In this document: in pieces, positions 1 to 9,343 of the stretch
Position numbering within the stretch: the stretch's first letter is position 1
Layout: each line of letters opens with the position of its first letter
NCBI GenBank assembly: GCA_035345875.1
Contig: DAORDH010000005.1
Span: 124,001-188,000 of the forward strand
Length of the DNA: 64,000 nucleotides
DNA from: UBA2033 sp035345875
Lineage (GTDB): Bacteria > Spirochaetota > Leptospiria > Leptospirales > Leptospiraceae
Reading direction: 5' to 3'
Made by a program: the position numbers and the translations under genes
The notes under the pieces: model-generated
Database searches by the model: none
Told to the model about the DNA's origin: nothing
Seen by the model: only the letters and a program-made list of their open reading frames with translations

Positions 1-402
1 ATAGCCATTTGGTTTTAGAATTCGTTTGATTTCGGAGATTATAGTATTTGCTTCATCAAAACTATTGTAATGTAAGACTCCCCAACTTACAACTAAGTCG
101 AAGGATTTATCTTCATAGGGTAGAGTGGTTGATGTTATAACGTTAGTCGTTATAGTCGGAAGCATCTTTTGGATTCCTTCAATTGCTTTTGCGGAGTAGT
201 CACAAGCTGTAACCTGGTATCCATAAGATTTTAACAATACAGAGTGTCTTCCTGAGCCAGCCCCATGGTCCAAGGCAGAAGTTCCAACTGGAATTCTAGA
301 TAAAATTCGAACAAGATTTTCATCTGGGAATACAAGCTTGGACTTTTCTTTTGTATAATGATTATCCCAAATAGTGGGATTTATTTTATTCAAATTTTGC
401 AT
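1..402 (-). CDS. Class I SAM-dependent methyltransferase (3' end outside the window)
   Basis: The gene reads leftward from an ATG at 402 and stays open to base 1, giving the first 134 residues. Residues 44-51 read LDHGAGSG, the glycine-rich SAM-binding motif I of Rossmann methyltransferases. It is followed by an acidic motif II region (TACDYS) and by a motif IV/post-motif pattern (DKSFDLVVSWGVLHY) typical of the Methyltransf_11/25 families. The substrate cannot be told. The start lies inside the end of the upstream ATP-grasp gene (17-base overlap at 386-402), so the two are co-transcribed and probably act in one pathway. The C-terminal substrate-binding part is not visible. Confidence 0.85.
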   Translation of the reverse strand, partial: MQNLNKINPTIWDNHYTKEKSKLVFPDENLVRILSRIPVGTSALDHGAGSGRHSVLLKSYGYQVTACDYSAKAIEGIQKMLPTITTNVITSTTLPYEDKSFDLVVSWGVLHYNSFDEANTIISEIKRILKPNGY

Positions 403-1594
403 TGAAGTTTTTCCTAATTTCATTATCTAATTCTTCTGGTGTTTTGGATGAAGAGATAACACCTATTACTCCTACTCGTGCGGAGTTTCCTTCTTTAGTA
501 TTTAATATCGAGTTGTAATCTTTTAATTTTTCATTTAGAAAAATGCGATCTCCCTTTATTGAAACATTGTTTGACTGAATGAACTTGGATGATCCTTCAG
601 GTGGAGCGATAAAACAGATTTGTCCAATGGAGTTTTTCTTTTTTATTTTTTGGCTATCAACTGATTCAATTCTTTCACCTAACGTCATTTTAATATAATT
701 TTTGAAATAATCATATTGGTAAAATTCTGGGATTAATAAATCTGCTAAATACTCGCCTCCAATTTCAGGCATTACTTCTATTAGATAAATTTTCCCATTG
801 TCGGAGATTTTAAATTCTGCAACAAAAGGAGAGTTGTCTAGATTTGTAAGATTTACAATACTCTGGCATAATAGATGCACCTCTCCTAGATGTTGTTCTT
901 GCTTACTTGGGAGTTGGTGTGATAATTCTAAATAGGGTGGAAAGTCAGTGGTGATTTTATCAGATATAGAGACTAACGTAAATTTTTGGTTTTGAACAAA
1001 GCCAAGAACGGTTATTTCTTTTCCGTTGATAAATTCCTCTAATAAGAATTTTTCATTTCTAGCTTTGAGTTGTGTTAAACGATTTAGAAGTTCTTCTTTG
1101 TTATCAAATATTTCTATTCCCAATTTCGCAATATTGTCTACAGGTTTTAAAATACAAGGGTATGAGACCTTAGAAACTAAATCATAGAAGTCCTTTTGGT
1201 ATCTCCAAATATAAGAGGTTGGAACAGGAATTCCATTTTGTCCTAAAAATGCCTTCATTGTTTTCTTGTTATAGAAGGGTCTTAGAATGTCTAAGCTTGT
1301 ATTGATTAGATTGAATTTCTCGGCTAAATAGGAGGCAGTTAAAACTGCTTTGCCGTAGGATCTCACTCCTATTCCTATAATTGGTTCTTCTAAAAATAGT
1401 TTTAAGACTGTAGCATAAATTTTACGGAAGTCCAGGATGGAGTGTAGAATTTTTATCTCTGAGTATTTAAAACCGACTGCATCTTTGTTTTGATCGACTG
1501 CGATGACTTTAAGTCCTAGTTGCTTGGCTTTATGTATGAGAGGCAATTGATTCTTGCCAGCGCCTATGGAAATATAATATCCGGAATTATACAT
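386..1594 (-). CDS. ATP-grasp domain carboxylate-amine ligase-like protein
   Basis: This 402-residue protein has a pre-ATP-grasp Rossmann-like N-terminus (GAGKNQLPLIHKAKQLG, residues about 12-28). An ATP-grasp fold follows: the nucleotide-binding lysine region YPCILKPVD near residue 150, an LLEEFINGKEITV segment, and a metal-binding end region with FKISDNGKIYLIEVMPEIGG near 270-290. Such enzymes join a carboxylate to an amine or thiol through an acyl phosphate, as in purine, carbamoyl-phosphate or small-peptide synthesis. The particular reaction is not evident. It is transcribed leftward, divergent from fliG, and its end overlaps a methyltransferase gene by 17 bases, which suggests a two-step tailoring unit. 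The length is normal for stand-alone ATP-grasp ligases. Confidence 0.75.
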   Translation of the reverse strand: MYNSGYYISIGAGKNQLPLIHKAKQLGLKVIAVDQNKDAVGFKYSEIKILHSILDFRKIYATVLKLFLEEPIIGIGVRSYGKAVLTASYLAEKFNLINTSLDILRPFYNKKTMKAFLGQNGIPVPTSYIWRYQKDFYDLVSKVSYPCILKPVDNIAKLGIEIFDNKEELLNRLTQLKARNEKFLLEEFINGKEITVLGFVQNQKFTLVSISDKITTDFPPYLELSHQLPSKQEQHLGEVHLLCQSIVNLTNLDNSPFVAEFKISDNGKIYLIEVMPEIGGEYLADLLIPEFYQYDYFKNYIKMTLGERIESVDSQKIKKKNSIGQICFIAPPEGSSKFIQSNNVSIKGDRIFLNEKLKDYNSILNTKEGNSARVGVIGVISSSKTPEELDNEIRKNFNAKFE

Positions 1595-1651
1595 GTGTCG
1601 ATATAGTAAGATTCGTCCAGATTTGCCTTTTCAGTCAAACAAAGTTTTTTC

Positions 1652-1681
1652 TTGACTTAATTTCTAAAGCATTTTTATTAT
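1652..1681 (+). promoter_or_regulatory. Candidate sigma-70 promoter of fliG
   Basis: TTGACT at 1652-1657 is followed after 18 bases by TATTAT at 1676-1681 (or TTATTA at 1675 with 17). It lies just ahead of the first fliG ATG at 1694, so the 5' leader would be very short. No good Shine-Dalgarno sequence precedes that ATG. This is inference from consensus only. Confidence 0.45.
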
Positions 1682-1693
1682 GTCACGCAGGCC

Positions 1694-2710
1694 ATGGACT
1701 CTAATAAAATGCATACCCCTATGAGTGGTGCTAAAAAAGCAGCTCTACTACTTCTTTCTCTCGGAAAAGAAGAAGCCGCAAAAGTTCTTTCTCACTTAGA
1801 TGATAAAATGATTGAACAAGTTGTCTATGAGATGTCCCAGATCCGAATGGTATCAAAAATTCAAAGAGAAGCCATTTTAAACGAATTTAAAGACACTGTA
1901 GCTGAATTGCAACTCGGACAGAAGGGGGGAATTGAAACTGCTAGAGAGCTCTTATCAAAAACTGTAGGTTTCAATAAAGCCGATGAGATTATCAAAAAGA
2001 TTGATAAAAAGGAAATTGCTCAGGATTTTGAGTTCTTAAATGATATTGAGCCAGTAGTAATTAGTTCTCTTTTAAACGGAGAGAGCGCACAGACGATAGC
2101 GGTCACTCTTTCTTATTTACAACCAAAGAAAGCGGCTGACGTTTTAAAACATTTCCCACAGGAAATGCAGTCCAATGTTGCCTTAAAATTAGCAGCAACT
2201 TCTAAGACTCATCCAGATGCCATTCTACAAATTGCAAAAGTTCTAAAGAAAAAATATGACTCTAGGGACAAATCGGAATTAGCCCAAGCAGGTGGGGCAG
2301 AATCATTAGCAAATATTCTAAATTTCATGGATAAAAACATGGAAGAGAATATCCTGAAAGAGTTAAACGAAAAATCCCCAGATCTTGCCTTTCAAGTTCG
2401 CGACAAGCTTTATACATTTGAAGATATCTTAAATCTAGATGCTAGAGAAATGAGAACTCTTGTAAATCGTCTCGGCGGCAACGAGTTGTTAATCGTTGCT
2501 TTAAGAGGTGCGGGTGATGAAATTAAGAGACATTTCTTTACAGCTATGTCCCAAAACAGAGCCGCGGATATTGTAGAAGAAATGGATAGTAGAGGCAAAA
2601 CAACCCTTCGTGAAATTACAAATGCAAGAAATGATATACTTAGAATTGCTCGTGAACTAGAAGAAGAAGGCATTATAATTTTAAAGAAACGAAAAGATGA
2701 ATTTATATGA
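1694..2710 (+). CDS. fliG: Flagellar motor switch protein FliG
   Basis: This 338-residue protein matches FliG along its whole length. FliG sits on the cytoplasmic face of the flagellar MS ring, forms the C-ring with FliM and FliN, and takes torque from the stator. The N-terminal domain (GAKKAALLLLSLGKEEAAKVLSHL, from about residue 12) binds FliF. The middle domain carries the helix region LQPKKAADVLKHFPQE. The C-terminal domain has the charged torque helix region (TFEDILNLDAREMRTLVNRL, then LRGAGDEIKRHFFTAMSQNRA). Three in-frame ATGs lie within the first 30 bases and no clear ribosome site separates them, so the exact start is uncertain. Its end overlaps the following TPR gene by 14 bases. 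No other flagellar genes are visible nearby. Confidence 0.95.
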   Translation: MDSNKMHTPMSGAKKAALLLLSLGKEEAAKVLSHLDDKMIEQVVYEMSQIRMVSKIQREAILNEFKDTVAELQLGQKGGIETARELLSKTVGFNKADEIIKKIDKKEIAQDFEFLNDIEPVVISSLLNGESAQTIAVTLSYLQPKKAADVLKHFPQEMQSNVALKLAATSKTHPDAILQIAKVLKKKYDSRDKSELAQAGGAESLANILNFMDKNMEENILKELNEKSPDLAFQVRDKLYTFEDILNLDAREMRTLVNRLGGNELLIVALRGAGDEIKRHFFTAMSQNRAADIVEEMDSRGKTTLREITNARNDILRIARELEEEGIIILKKRKDEFI

Positions 2711-3440
2711 TTTAATGAATAAAAAATCTAATTCAACAATAGATTTACTTCTAAAAATTTCTAATTTCTCCACAATCAGATTCTTATTTATATTTTTGAT
2801 CCTACCTTTTTTTCTTTCAGCTGAATCAATCGCAGAATTAAATAAAAAAGGAATACTCGCTCTTCAAAAGAAAGATTATAAAAAAGCAGAGGAGATATTT
2901 AAAAAGTCTCTTTCTATTTCTCCTAATGATGCAAAAGCAAACTATAATTTAGCCTGCACATATGCACTCATGGAAGAACAATGTGAGCCAAGTGAAAATG
3001 GCAATCCTTTGACGTTATTAGAAAAAGCCGTTCTAGGAGATGTTTACTATAAAACAAAAATGCTAAAAGACTCTGATTTAAAATCTCTTAGAAATAATAT
3101 AAAGTTTTATAAATTGGCGGGTCTTACAAAGAAACAAATATTGACCAAGATTATTTGGTATGGACCTAAGCCAGGAGTAGCAAATATTGATAAAATGGTT
3201 TTTACTGATTCAGGAAAATTTTATTATTCAGTGTTTAATTCTTCTGGAGAAGGTAACCCTGGCTATACTGAATACAATGGAAGATATGTATGGATCAAGG
3301 AAGATATCCAGATTCAATTCGATGAGAGTCCATTCGATTCAAAAAAGAAAATCTTTAATGTAAAATTAAAAGAAAACTCAATTCAGATAGAAGGATTTGA
3401 CCATGAGCTATCTGATTTTGAAGACAGATGTTCTGCCTGA
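2697..3440 (+). CDS. Exported TPR-repeat protein
   Basis: This 247-residue protein has a hydrophobic N-terminal segment (FLFIFLILPFFLSAES, about residues 29-44) that looks like a signal peptide after an unusually long basic lead-in. An ATG at 2715 is an alternative start. A tetratricopeptide pair follows (ELNKKGILALQKKDYKKAEE and SPNDAKANYNLACTYAL, about 48-90), and then a C-terminal region with no recognised family. The start overlaps fliG by 14 bases, so it is probably translated from the fliG message. A motor-linked role would be guesswork, and a periplasmic scaffold is the simplest reading. It runs convergently into the RNase R gene with only 11 bases between the stops. Confidence 0.75.
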   Translation: MNLYDLMNKKSNSTIDLLLKISNFSTIRFLFIFLILPFFLSAESIAELNKKGILALQKKDYKKAEEIFKKSLSISPNDAKANYNLACTYALMEEQCEPSENGNPLTLLEKAVLGDVYYKTKMLKDSDLKSLRNNIKFYKLAGLTKKQILTKIIWYGPKPGVANIDKMVFTDSGKFYYSVFNSSGEGNPGYTEYNGRYVWIKEDIQIQFDESPFDSKKKIFNVKLKENSIQIEGFDHELSDFEDRCSA

Positions 3441-3475
3441 AAATATTTCGATCAAACAACCTTCAGAAATATTTT
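3440..3475. terminator. Candidate two-way terminator between TPR gene and rnr
   Basis: AAAATATTTC at 3440-3449 is a perfect 10-base inverted match to GAAATATTTT at 3466-3475, with a 16-base loop. It spans the 11-base gap between convergent stops and the last codons of rnr. A/T-rich flanks on both sides would suit termination in either direction. No RNA evidence is available. Confidence 0.4.
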
Positions 3476-5593
3476 AATTTCATCGTAGTCAATTCGATCT
3501 AGTTTTAATTTTAACTTTTCACCTAGAAAAAATGTTTTGGTAAATCGTTTCGCGTAGAACGAAAAATCATTTGGCTGATCGAGTTCGTATTCATTTGTAA
3601 ACTCTGTGTAAGAAACAACCCCCTCCGTAAGTATTTCATCTAACTCAACAAAAATACTGTGCGGTTTAATTCCCGTGATAGTTCCAGTAAATTCTTTAAG
3701 ACCTGTTGCCTCTACGAAACGACATGCCTTTAGCTTTAATATATCTCTCTCGGCATCTGCTGCACGTCTTTCTTCTGTAGATGTATGGTATCCCATTGTT
3801 TTAATTTCCTCAGATGAGTAGGCGTTGTCTTCTTTGTGAATGAGTGCTTCGAGTGCTCTATGACAAACAAGGTCTGGATAACGACGGATCGGAGAAGTGA
3901 AATGACAATAGTCTTTAAATCCGAGTCCCCAGTGCCCAAGTGCTTCTCCGCTATAGTAAGCCTGCATGAAACTTCTAAGTAAGAAATAATTGAAAATTTT
4001 CTCTGCTGGATGATTTGCTATTGCAGATAACGCTTTTTTGATATCATCATATTCTGTTGAATTGAGCTGATATTTAAAACCATATAATTTTAAGAATTCA
4101 TTTAGGTTTTCAATTTTATCCTCTTCCATTGACTCGTGGACTCGAAATAGAGTAGGAACTTTGTTTTTACGTAAATGTTCTGCTACTTTTATATTAGCAG
4201 AGAGCATCATTTCTTCGATTAGAATGTGACTATTGAGTCTTTCTCTTGTTTTGATTTCTACAACTTTTCGATTGTCTTTATCTGTTACTACATAGGTTTC
4301 TTTTATATTTAAATCAACACGTCCATTTTCAATACGAACTTTTTTGAGACCATTGGCAAGTCGCATAACTTTAAAGAGCCAATTTTTTGCATCACCCTCA
4401 AGAATTTCTTTCTCTGCTCTTTCGTATGTATAACGTTCATTTACCTTGATTATACTCTTATAAAACTTCGCAGAATAGATTTTGCCGCTGTAGTCTCCTT
4501 CCATTTCAACTGTAAAAGCAAGTCTGTTTTGATTTGCAACGAGACTACAAAGATTTTCGGATAACTCTGGAGGGAGCATAGGAACTACTTTGTTTGCAAG
4601 ATAAACAGAAGTGGATCGACTATAAGCTTCTTCATCTAAACTAGAACCTGGCTTAACATAATAGGAAACATCTGCAATATGAACATAGAATCGAATTCTT
4701 TTTTCTTCTTCAATGAAACTAATAGCGTCATCAAAATCTTTAGCAGTTTCCCCATCAATTGTGATTGTGTATAGGTCTCTTAGATCTACTCGCGAGTTCC
4801 AATCTATTACAGTCTTTTCATTTACTTCTTCTGGAAATTCAAGAGGAATTGAATCTGGATACATTTGATTGTAATTGTATTTCATTAAGATTCTATTGAA
4901 ATCAATATCTTCCTTATCACCTGATTCTAACTTAATAAAAGTTACCTCAAGAGTGTTTCCATCTTGAAAAGCATGTTCTTTAAGTTTTACTATCAATATG
5001 TCGTTTATTTGGATAGATTTTGCGATATCCGCAAGAAGCGCTTTTTTGGATAGCAAACCTTCTTTATCGTCTCCTACCATGTCTAAAAGTTTTCCATGAA
5101 TATATCCACCTTCAGTCTCAGTGACACGCATACGGTAAAGAGTGCGACCTCTTTTTAGAATTCGGATTACTTCAGCCTCTAGACGTTCCTTTTTACCAAT
5201 GCCTAGTGGAGTAACTTCCACTGTATCTCCTGACATACTCGAATCTAGGAAATTGGATGGAATAAAAAGCTCATTTCCGGAAGGTAATTTCAAAAAGCCA
5301 TCTCCTCGACGGCTAATAGATATTATCCCTGAGAGACTAAAAGGCTTTTTAACTTGAATCGTTTTTTTGTCTAATTTCACTAGGTCTTCTTTTTCTAGAA
5401 GCCAAAATAATTCTTCGATCTCAGCTTTTTTTTCATCATTGTATTTTCGTTTTCTTTTTCCTTCGTGTTTCTTGTGTTTTTTATCTTCTTTAGTTTCTAG
5501 GAATTGTTTATAGAGATCTGATTTTGCGATCTCTTTTCCTGCTTTTAATTTTAAGTATTCTACGATACTTTTTATAAATTTATTTGGTTTCAT
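3452..5593 (-). CDS. rnr: Ribonuclease R (RNB-family 3'-5' exoribonuclease)
   Basis: This 713-residue protein has the order of RNase R. A basic, lysine-rich N-terminus holds a winged-helix-like segment (about 1-70). Cold-shock/OB domains follow (for example GIISISRRGDGFLKLPSGNELFIP near 90-110). The RNB catalytic domain starts near residue 255 with the metal-binding signature DGETAKDFDDAISF at about 280-293, and a C-terminal S1 domain (FTGTITGIKPHSIFVELDEI) lies near 630-660. RNase R degrades structured RNA, takes part in rRNA quality control and mRNA turnover, and acts in the cytoplasm. The length is slightly below the roughly 800 residues of E. coli RNase R but normal for the family. It is monocistronic here and divergent from the kinase gene at 5943. 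Confidence 0.95.
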   Translation of the reverse strand: MKPNKFIKSIVEYLKLKAGKEIAKSDLYKQFLETKEDKKHKKHEGKRKRKYNDEKKAEIEELFWLLEKEDLVKLDKKTIQVKKPFSLSGIISISRRGDGFLKLPSGNELFIPSNFLDSSMSGDTVEVTPLGIGKKERLEAEVIRILKRGRTLYRMRVTETEGGYIHGKLLDMVGDDKEGLLSKKALLADIAKSIQINDILIVKLKEHAFQDGNTLEVTFIKLESGDKEDIDFNRILMKYNYNQMYPDSIPLEFPEEVNEKTVIDWNSRVDLRDLYTITIDGETAKDFDDAISFIEEEKRIRFYVHIADVSYYVKPGSSLDEEAYSRSTSVYLANKVVPMLPPELSENLCSLVANQNRLAFTVEMEGDYSGKIYSAKFYKSIIKVNERYTYERAEKEILEGDAKNWLFKVMRLANGLKKVRIENGRVDLNIKETYVVTDKDNRKVVEIKTRERLNSHILIEEMMLSANIKVAEHLRKNKVPTLFRVHESMEEDKIENLNEFLKLYGFKYQLNSTEYDDIKKALSAIANHPAEKIFNYFLLRSFMQAYYSGEALGHWGLGFKDYCHFTSPIRRYPDLVCHRALEALIHKEDNAYSSEEIKTMGYHTSTEERRAADAERDILKLKACRFVEATGLKEFTGTITGIKPHSIFVELDEILTEGVVSYTEFTNEYELDQPNDFSFYAKRFTKTFFLGEKLKLKLDRIDYDEIKIFLKVV

Positions 5594-5942
5594 TTTTACC
5601 TTTTTATAATATTATAATTTAATTCTTTTTTGAGTTTAATTTAGTTTGATATAGAAATTATTTCCAAAATCTCTCTATTCTGATCTGAGAAATTCTCTTA
5701 GTTGTTTCAGTGAGTTTTTAAAATAATTTGTATATGTTGAATGTTCTACTTTTCTTTTGTCTTAATAAAAATTTATTTTTAGATCTAATTAACGCGATTT
5801 TTAATTCATAATTCTTTTAGAGATTTCAGGATTCTCTTAGAAATATGTATCGAAACGAGAGTTGATTTCAGTTAGTGACTTTATGCAAAATTAGTCAAGA
5901 AGATTCTAATTCGAAAAAAAGACTGTTCAGATTGCAATTTAT
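5594..5942. other. Intergenic region between divergent rnr and kinase genes
   Basis: This stretch of 349 very AT-rich bases separates two divergent genes and must hold both promoters. The word ATTCTCTTAG occurs twice (near 5693 and 5832) and a short AGAGA/TCTCT inverted pair sits near 5818-5837. I see no open reading frame worth calling, no RNA gene and no strong terminator. Confidence 0.4.
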
Positions 5943-8900
5943 GTGAAAATTTGTGTAATAGCTGTGCTTAGAGTCAATAAAACCAAACTAATTAAACTCC
6001 TTATTTTTTGTATTTTTGCTATTATAACTCTTTATTTAACTTGGAATCAATTGAAAACTTCAGAAGTGAGAGGGAGAGCACCTCTTGCGGAGAATGGTTT
6101 TCTAAACACAGAACAATGGGATTTTCAATCTGAAGGAACTATCAAATTAGATGGTCAATGGGAATTCTATTGGCTTTCCCTTTTAACCCCAGATGATTTT
6201 AGAAATTTACAAACTAAGAATCAAAACAACCTCTATCAATTAGTTCCTTCTACTTGGAACCAATATAATTTAAATCAAGAAAAGCTTTCCGGAAATGGAT
6301 ATGCCACCTATCGTTTAAAAATAAAAATCAAAGATATTCAAAGAATTTATTCAATTAAAATCGTAGATAGTGCAACTTCCTATAAGGTTTGGATAAATGG
6401 GGACTTGCTAGCAACAGCTGGCGAGACTGCAAAAACAAAAGAGGAAATGATCCCCGCTTATAAATCAAGAGTAGTTGAGTTTAAGCCTACTTCAGATATC
6501 ATTGAGATTATTTTTCAGGTATCAAATTTTTATCATTCTAAGGGTGGTTTATGGAATGCGATTGAATTTGGACCTGCTCCCTTAATTGAAAAATTTCGAG
6601 AGTCACAAGTGAGTTTTGAATTTTTTATGTTTGGAAGTCTCTCCATAATGGCTTTTTATCATTTTGGTTTATATGCTCTTCGAAGGAAAGATAAATCAAC
6701 TTTATATTTTGGGATTATGTGTTTTATTGTTGCGATCCGCATCTTACTGACTGGAGAAAGATATTTTTTTAAATATGCTGACAATGTAGCTCAGTGGATA
6801 CTTCTTGTTAAACTAGAATTTATTACAGTTTATTTAACCACTCCAGCATTTATTTATTTTTTAAGTTCTATTTATCCTGCTGAAGCAAAGAAGATTATAT
6901 CAAGAATAACGTTAGGTGCCGGATTATTGTTCTCTCTTTTTACAATAATGATTGATACTACATTAGCAACGCAGATAATAAAATACTTTCAAAATTTACT
7001 TTTTCTTTTAATAGTTTATACGGGATATGTTCTGATTAAAATAAATCTTAATAAAAGAGAAGGTGCGGTTTGGATAACTTCTGGACTTTTAGTTTTTTTA
7101 TCTGCATTAATTAATGATCTACTCTACTTAAATAATTTAATCTATACTGGTTTCTTATTCCCAATTGGATTGTTTGTATTTGTTTTTTCTCAGTCTTTTA
7201 TTTTGTCTATGCGATTCTCAAAAGCTTTTACAACCGTTGAGACAATGAGCGATAGACTACTTGCCTTAGATAAAATGAAGGATGATTTTTTAGCGAATAC
7301 ATCTCATGAATTAAGAACCCCTTTGAATGGAATCATCGGAATTGCTGAATCAATTCTAGAAGATGGGAGCTATAATCTTCCTTACGAAATTCAACACAAT
7401 CTATACTTGATTGTAGCAAGCGGCAAAAGGCTTAATAGTCTTGTTAATGATATTTTAGATTTTTCAAAGTTAAAAAACCGTGAGATTAAATTACATCTTA
7501 GAAAGATCGATCTAAAGCAGATTGTAGATTTTGTGATTCGACTCTCTGAACCTTTGTTGTTAAATCGAGATTTAAAATTAATCAATGATATCCCTTCCGA
7601 TTTTCCGGAAATTGAGGCAGATGAAAATAGAATTTTACAAATTTTCCATAACCTAGTAGGCAATGCGATTAAATTTACGGAAACCGGTGAAATACGTATT
7701 TATGCTGAAATTAGAAATGGTGTATCTACAATTTATATTTCTGATACTGGTATAGGCATTCCAAAAGACAAATTTGAAGTCATTTTTCAATCCTTTGAAC
7801 AAATTGATCACTCAACGATTCGAGAATATGGTGGAACAGGTTTAGGACTTGGAATCACAAAGCATTTAGTCGAACTTCATGGTGGAAAGATATGGGTAGA
7901 TTCAACTGTTGGGAAAGGATCTACCTTCTATTTTACTATTCCTAGTTTTACAGAGAATGACGTTAGACGGGATAAAAATGTTCTCTACACAAATGCAGAT
8001 TTTTATATACCAAATGTAAATACGAACCTAAACATTCCTCTTGATCGGGTGATTGACCTCCCTGAAAAAAATAAGGCAATTATAGAAAAACAAAATTATA
8101 CAATTCTTGCAGTCGATGACGAACCAATTAATTTACAGGTAATTGTAAATCATCTCAAAGATCTAGGCTATAGAATCCTAACAGCGAATAACGGTCATAT
8201 GGCGCTCAAAATGGTAGAAGAAGTGGAACCTGATCTTATTTTACTGGATATAATGATGCCAAAACTTTCAGGCTATGATGTTTGCAAAATCCTGAGAACT
8301 AAATATCCAATTCATGCACTGCCAATTATAATTTTATCTGCAAAGAATCAAGTGAATGATATTAGTTTTGGGCTAGAACAAGGTGCAAATGATTATATTC
8401 ATAAACCATTTCAAAAGAAGGAACTAATCAGTCGTATTCACAACCAACTTTCTATCAAACAGGCGATTGAGGATAATAATAAATTAATTTCTATTGAAAA
8501 AGAATTACAGATGGCAAAAAAAATACAGGCAGATATACTTCCTGCAAAAGTTCCAAAATTGCAAGGACTGGATATTCATGCTATCTATTTACCTATGCAG
8601 ACCGTTGGAGGTGACCTGTATGACTTTCATGTAGTCAATCCATTTGAAATCGGAATTTTAATCGCTGATGTTGCAGGTCACGGTGTTTCTGCTGCAATCA
8701 TTATGGGTATGGTGAAACTCGCATTCAAAATGCACAGAGAGTTTGTAAGTGATCCCGCCGTGTTATTACAAAAAATGAATGAGACGTTATACGGTATTAT
8801 TGGTAAAGGCTATGTTACTGCAGGATGCTGCTATATTAATTTAAAAGAAAAAGAAATTGTCTATAGTAGTGCAGGGCATCCTGCTCTTCTATTTTTAGAT

Positions 8901-9233
8901 GGTAAAACAAATCTGCTGAAAGAATTACAACCCAAGGGCGCAATTTTAGGAGCTTTCCCAAAGATTGTATGTAGAAATTTATCTAGTCCTATTTTTTCCG
9001 GTGATAAAATTCTTCTCGTCACGGATGGAATTCTTGAAGTGAGACGAGTCAATGAGGATGGATTATTTTACGGGGAGGAAAAATTCTATAAATATTTAGA
9101 ACAAAAACGATCACTAAGAGGACAAGAATTTCTTCATACAATTATTGAAGACGTTAAATCCTATAAAGGTATAGAAGATGAAACTCTTGGCTTTGATGAT
9201 GATATATCTATTGTTACAATTGATATTCTATAA
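5943..9233 (+). CDS. Hybrid sensor kinase: 7TM-DISM, HisKA, HATPase, receiver, SpoIIE phosphatase
   Basis: This 1096-residue membrane signalling protein has, in order: one N-terminal membrane segment (about 17-36); an extracytoplasmic jelly-roll-like domain (DGQWEFYW to VSNFYHSKGG, about 45-205); seven membrane helices of 7TM-DISM type (about 220-430); and HisKA with phospho-acceptor His455 in FLANTSHELRTPLNG. It continues with HATPase (N box near 565, DTGIGIP, GGTGLGLG), a receiver domain with phospho-acceptor Asp769 in LLDIMMP, and a C-terminal SpoIIE/PP2C phosphatase with GGDLYDF and ADVAGHG (about 880-1096). The layout suggests that receiver phosphorylation controls the phosphatase, which would act on an anti-sigma-factor antagonist, as in RsbU. 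No such partner is visible. The start is a GTG without a clear ribosome site, so the N-terminus is uncertain. The sensor half is paralogous to those at 43210 and 45227. Confidence 0.9.
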   Translation: MKICVIAVLRVNKTKLIKLLIFCIFAIITLYLTWNQLKTSEVRGRAPLAENGFLNTEQWDFQSEGTIKLDGQWEFYWLSLLTPDDFRNLQTKNQNNLYQLVPSTWNQYNLNQEKLSGNGYATYRLKIKIKDIQRIYSIKIVDSATSYKVWINGDLLATAGETAKTKEEMIPAYKSRVVEFKPTSDIIEIIFQVSNFYHSKGGLWNAIEFGPAPLIEKFRESQVSFEFFMFGSLSIMAFYHFGLYALRRKDKSTLYFGIMCFIVAIRILLTGERYFFKYADNVAQWILLVKLEFITVYLTTPAFIYFLSSIYPAEAKKIISRITLGAGLLFSLFTIMIDTTLATQIIKYFQNLLFLLIVYTGYVLIKINLNKREGAVWITSGLLVFLSALINDLLYLNNLIYTGFLFPIGLFVFVFSQSFILSMRFSKAFTTVETMSDRLLALDKMKDDFLANTSHELRTPLNGIIGIAESILEDGSYNLPYEIQHNLYLIVASGKRLNSLVNDILDFSKLKNREIKLHLRKIDLKQIVDFVIRLSEPLLLNRDLKLINDIPSDFPEIEADENRILQIFHNLVGNAIKFTETGEIRIYAEIRNGVSTIYISDTGIGIPKDKFEVIFQSFEQIDHSTIREYGGTGLGLGITKHLVELHGGKIWVDSTVGKGSTFYFTIPSFTENDVRRDKNVLYTNADFYIPNVNTNLNIPLDRVIDLPEKNKAIIEKQNYTILAVDDEPINLQVIVNHLKDLGYRILTANNGHMALKMVEEVEPDLILLDIMMPKLSGYDVCKILRTKYPIHALPIIILSAKNQVNDISFGLEQGANDYIHKPFQKKELISRIHNQLSIKQAIEDNNKLISIEKELQMAKKIQADILPAKVPKLQGLDIHAIYLPMQTVGGDLYDFHVVNPFEIGILIADVAGHGVSAAIIMGMVKLAFKMHREFVSDPAVLLQKMNETLYGIIGKGYVTAGCCYINLKEKEIVYSSAGHPALLFLDGKTNLLKELQPKGAILGAFPKIVCRNLSSPIFSGDKILLVTDGILEVRRVNEDGLFYGEEKFYKYLEQKRSLRGQEFLHTIIEDVKSYKGIEDETLGFDDDISIVTIDIL

Positions 9234-9343
9234 TTAAACAATTCTATCGTTTTGTAAAAGTATTATTAAAATGCAAAGCTTCGCCTATCTAATTTTAAGT
9301 GGTTAATCTGTATTAGCTCCTGATTTAGAAAAAATTGTTTTTT

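Noticed and set aside
2410..2673. 87-residue leftward frame inside fliG
   Set aside because: It lies antisense to conserved FliG C-terminal codons, with serine/leucine-rich shadow composition and no ribosome site.
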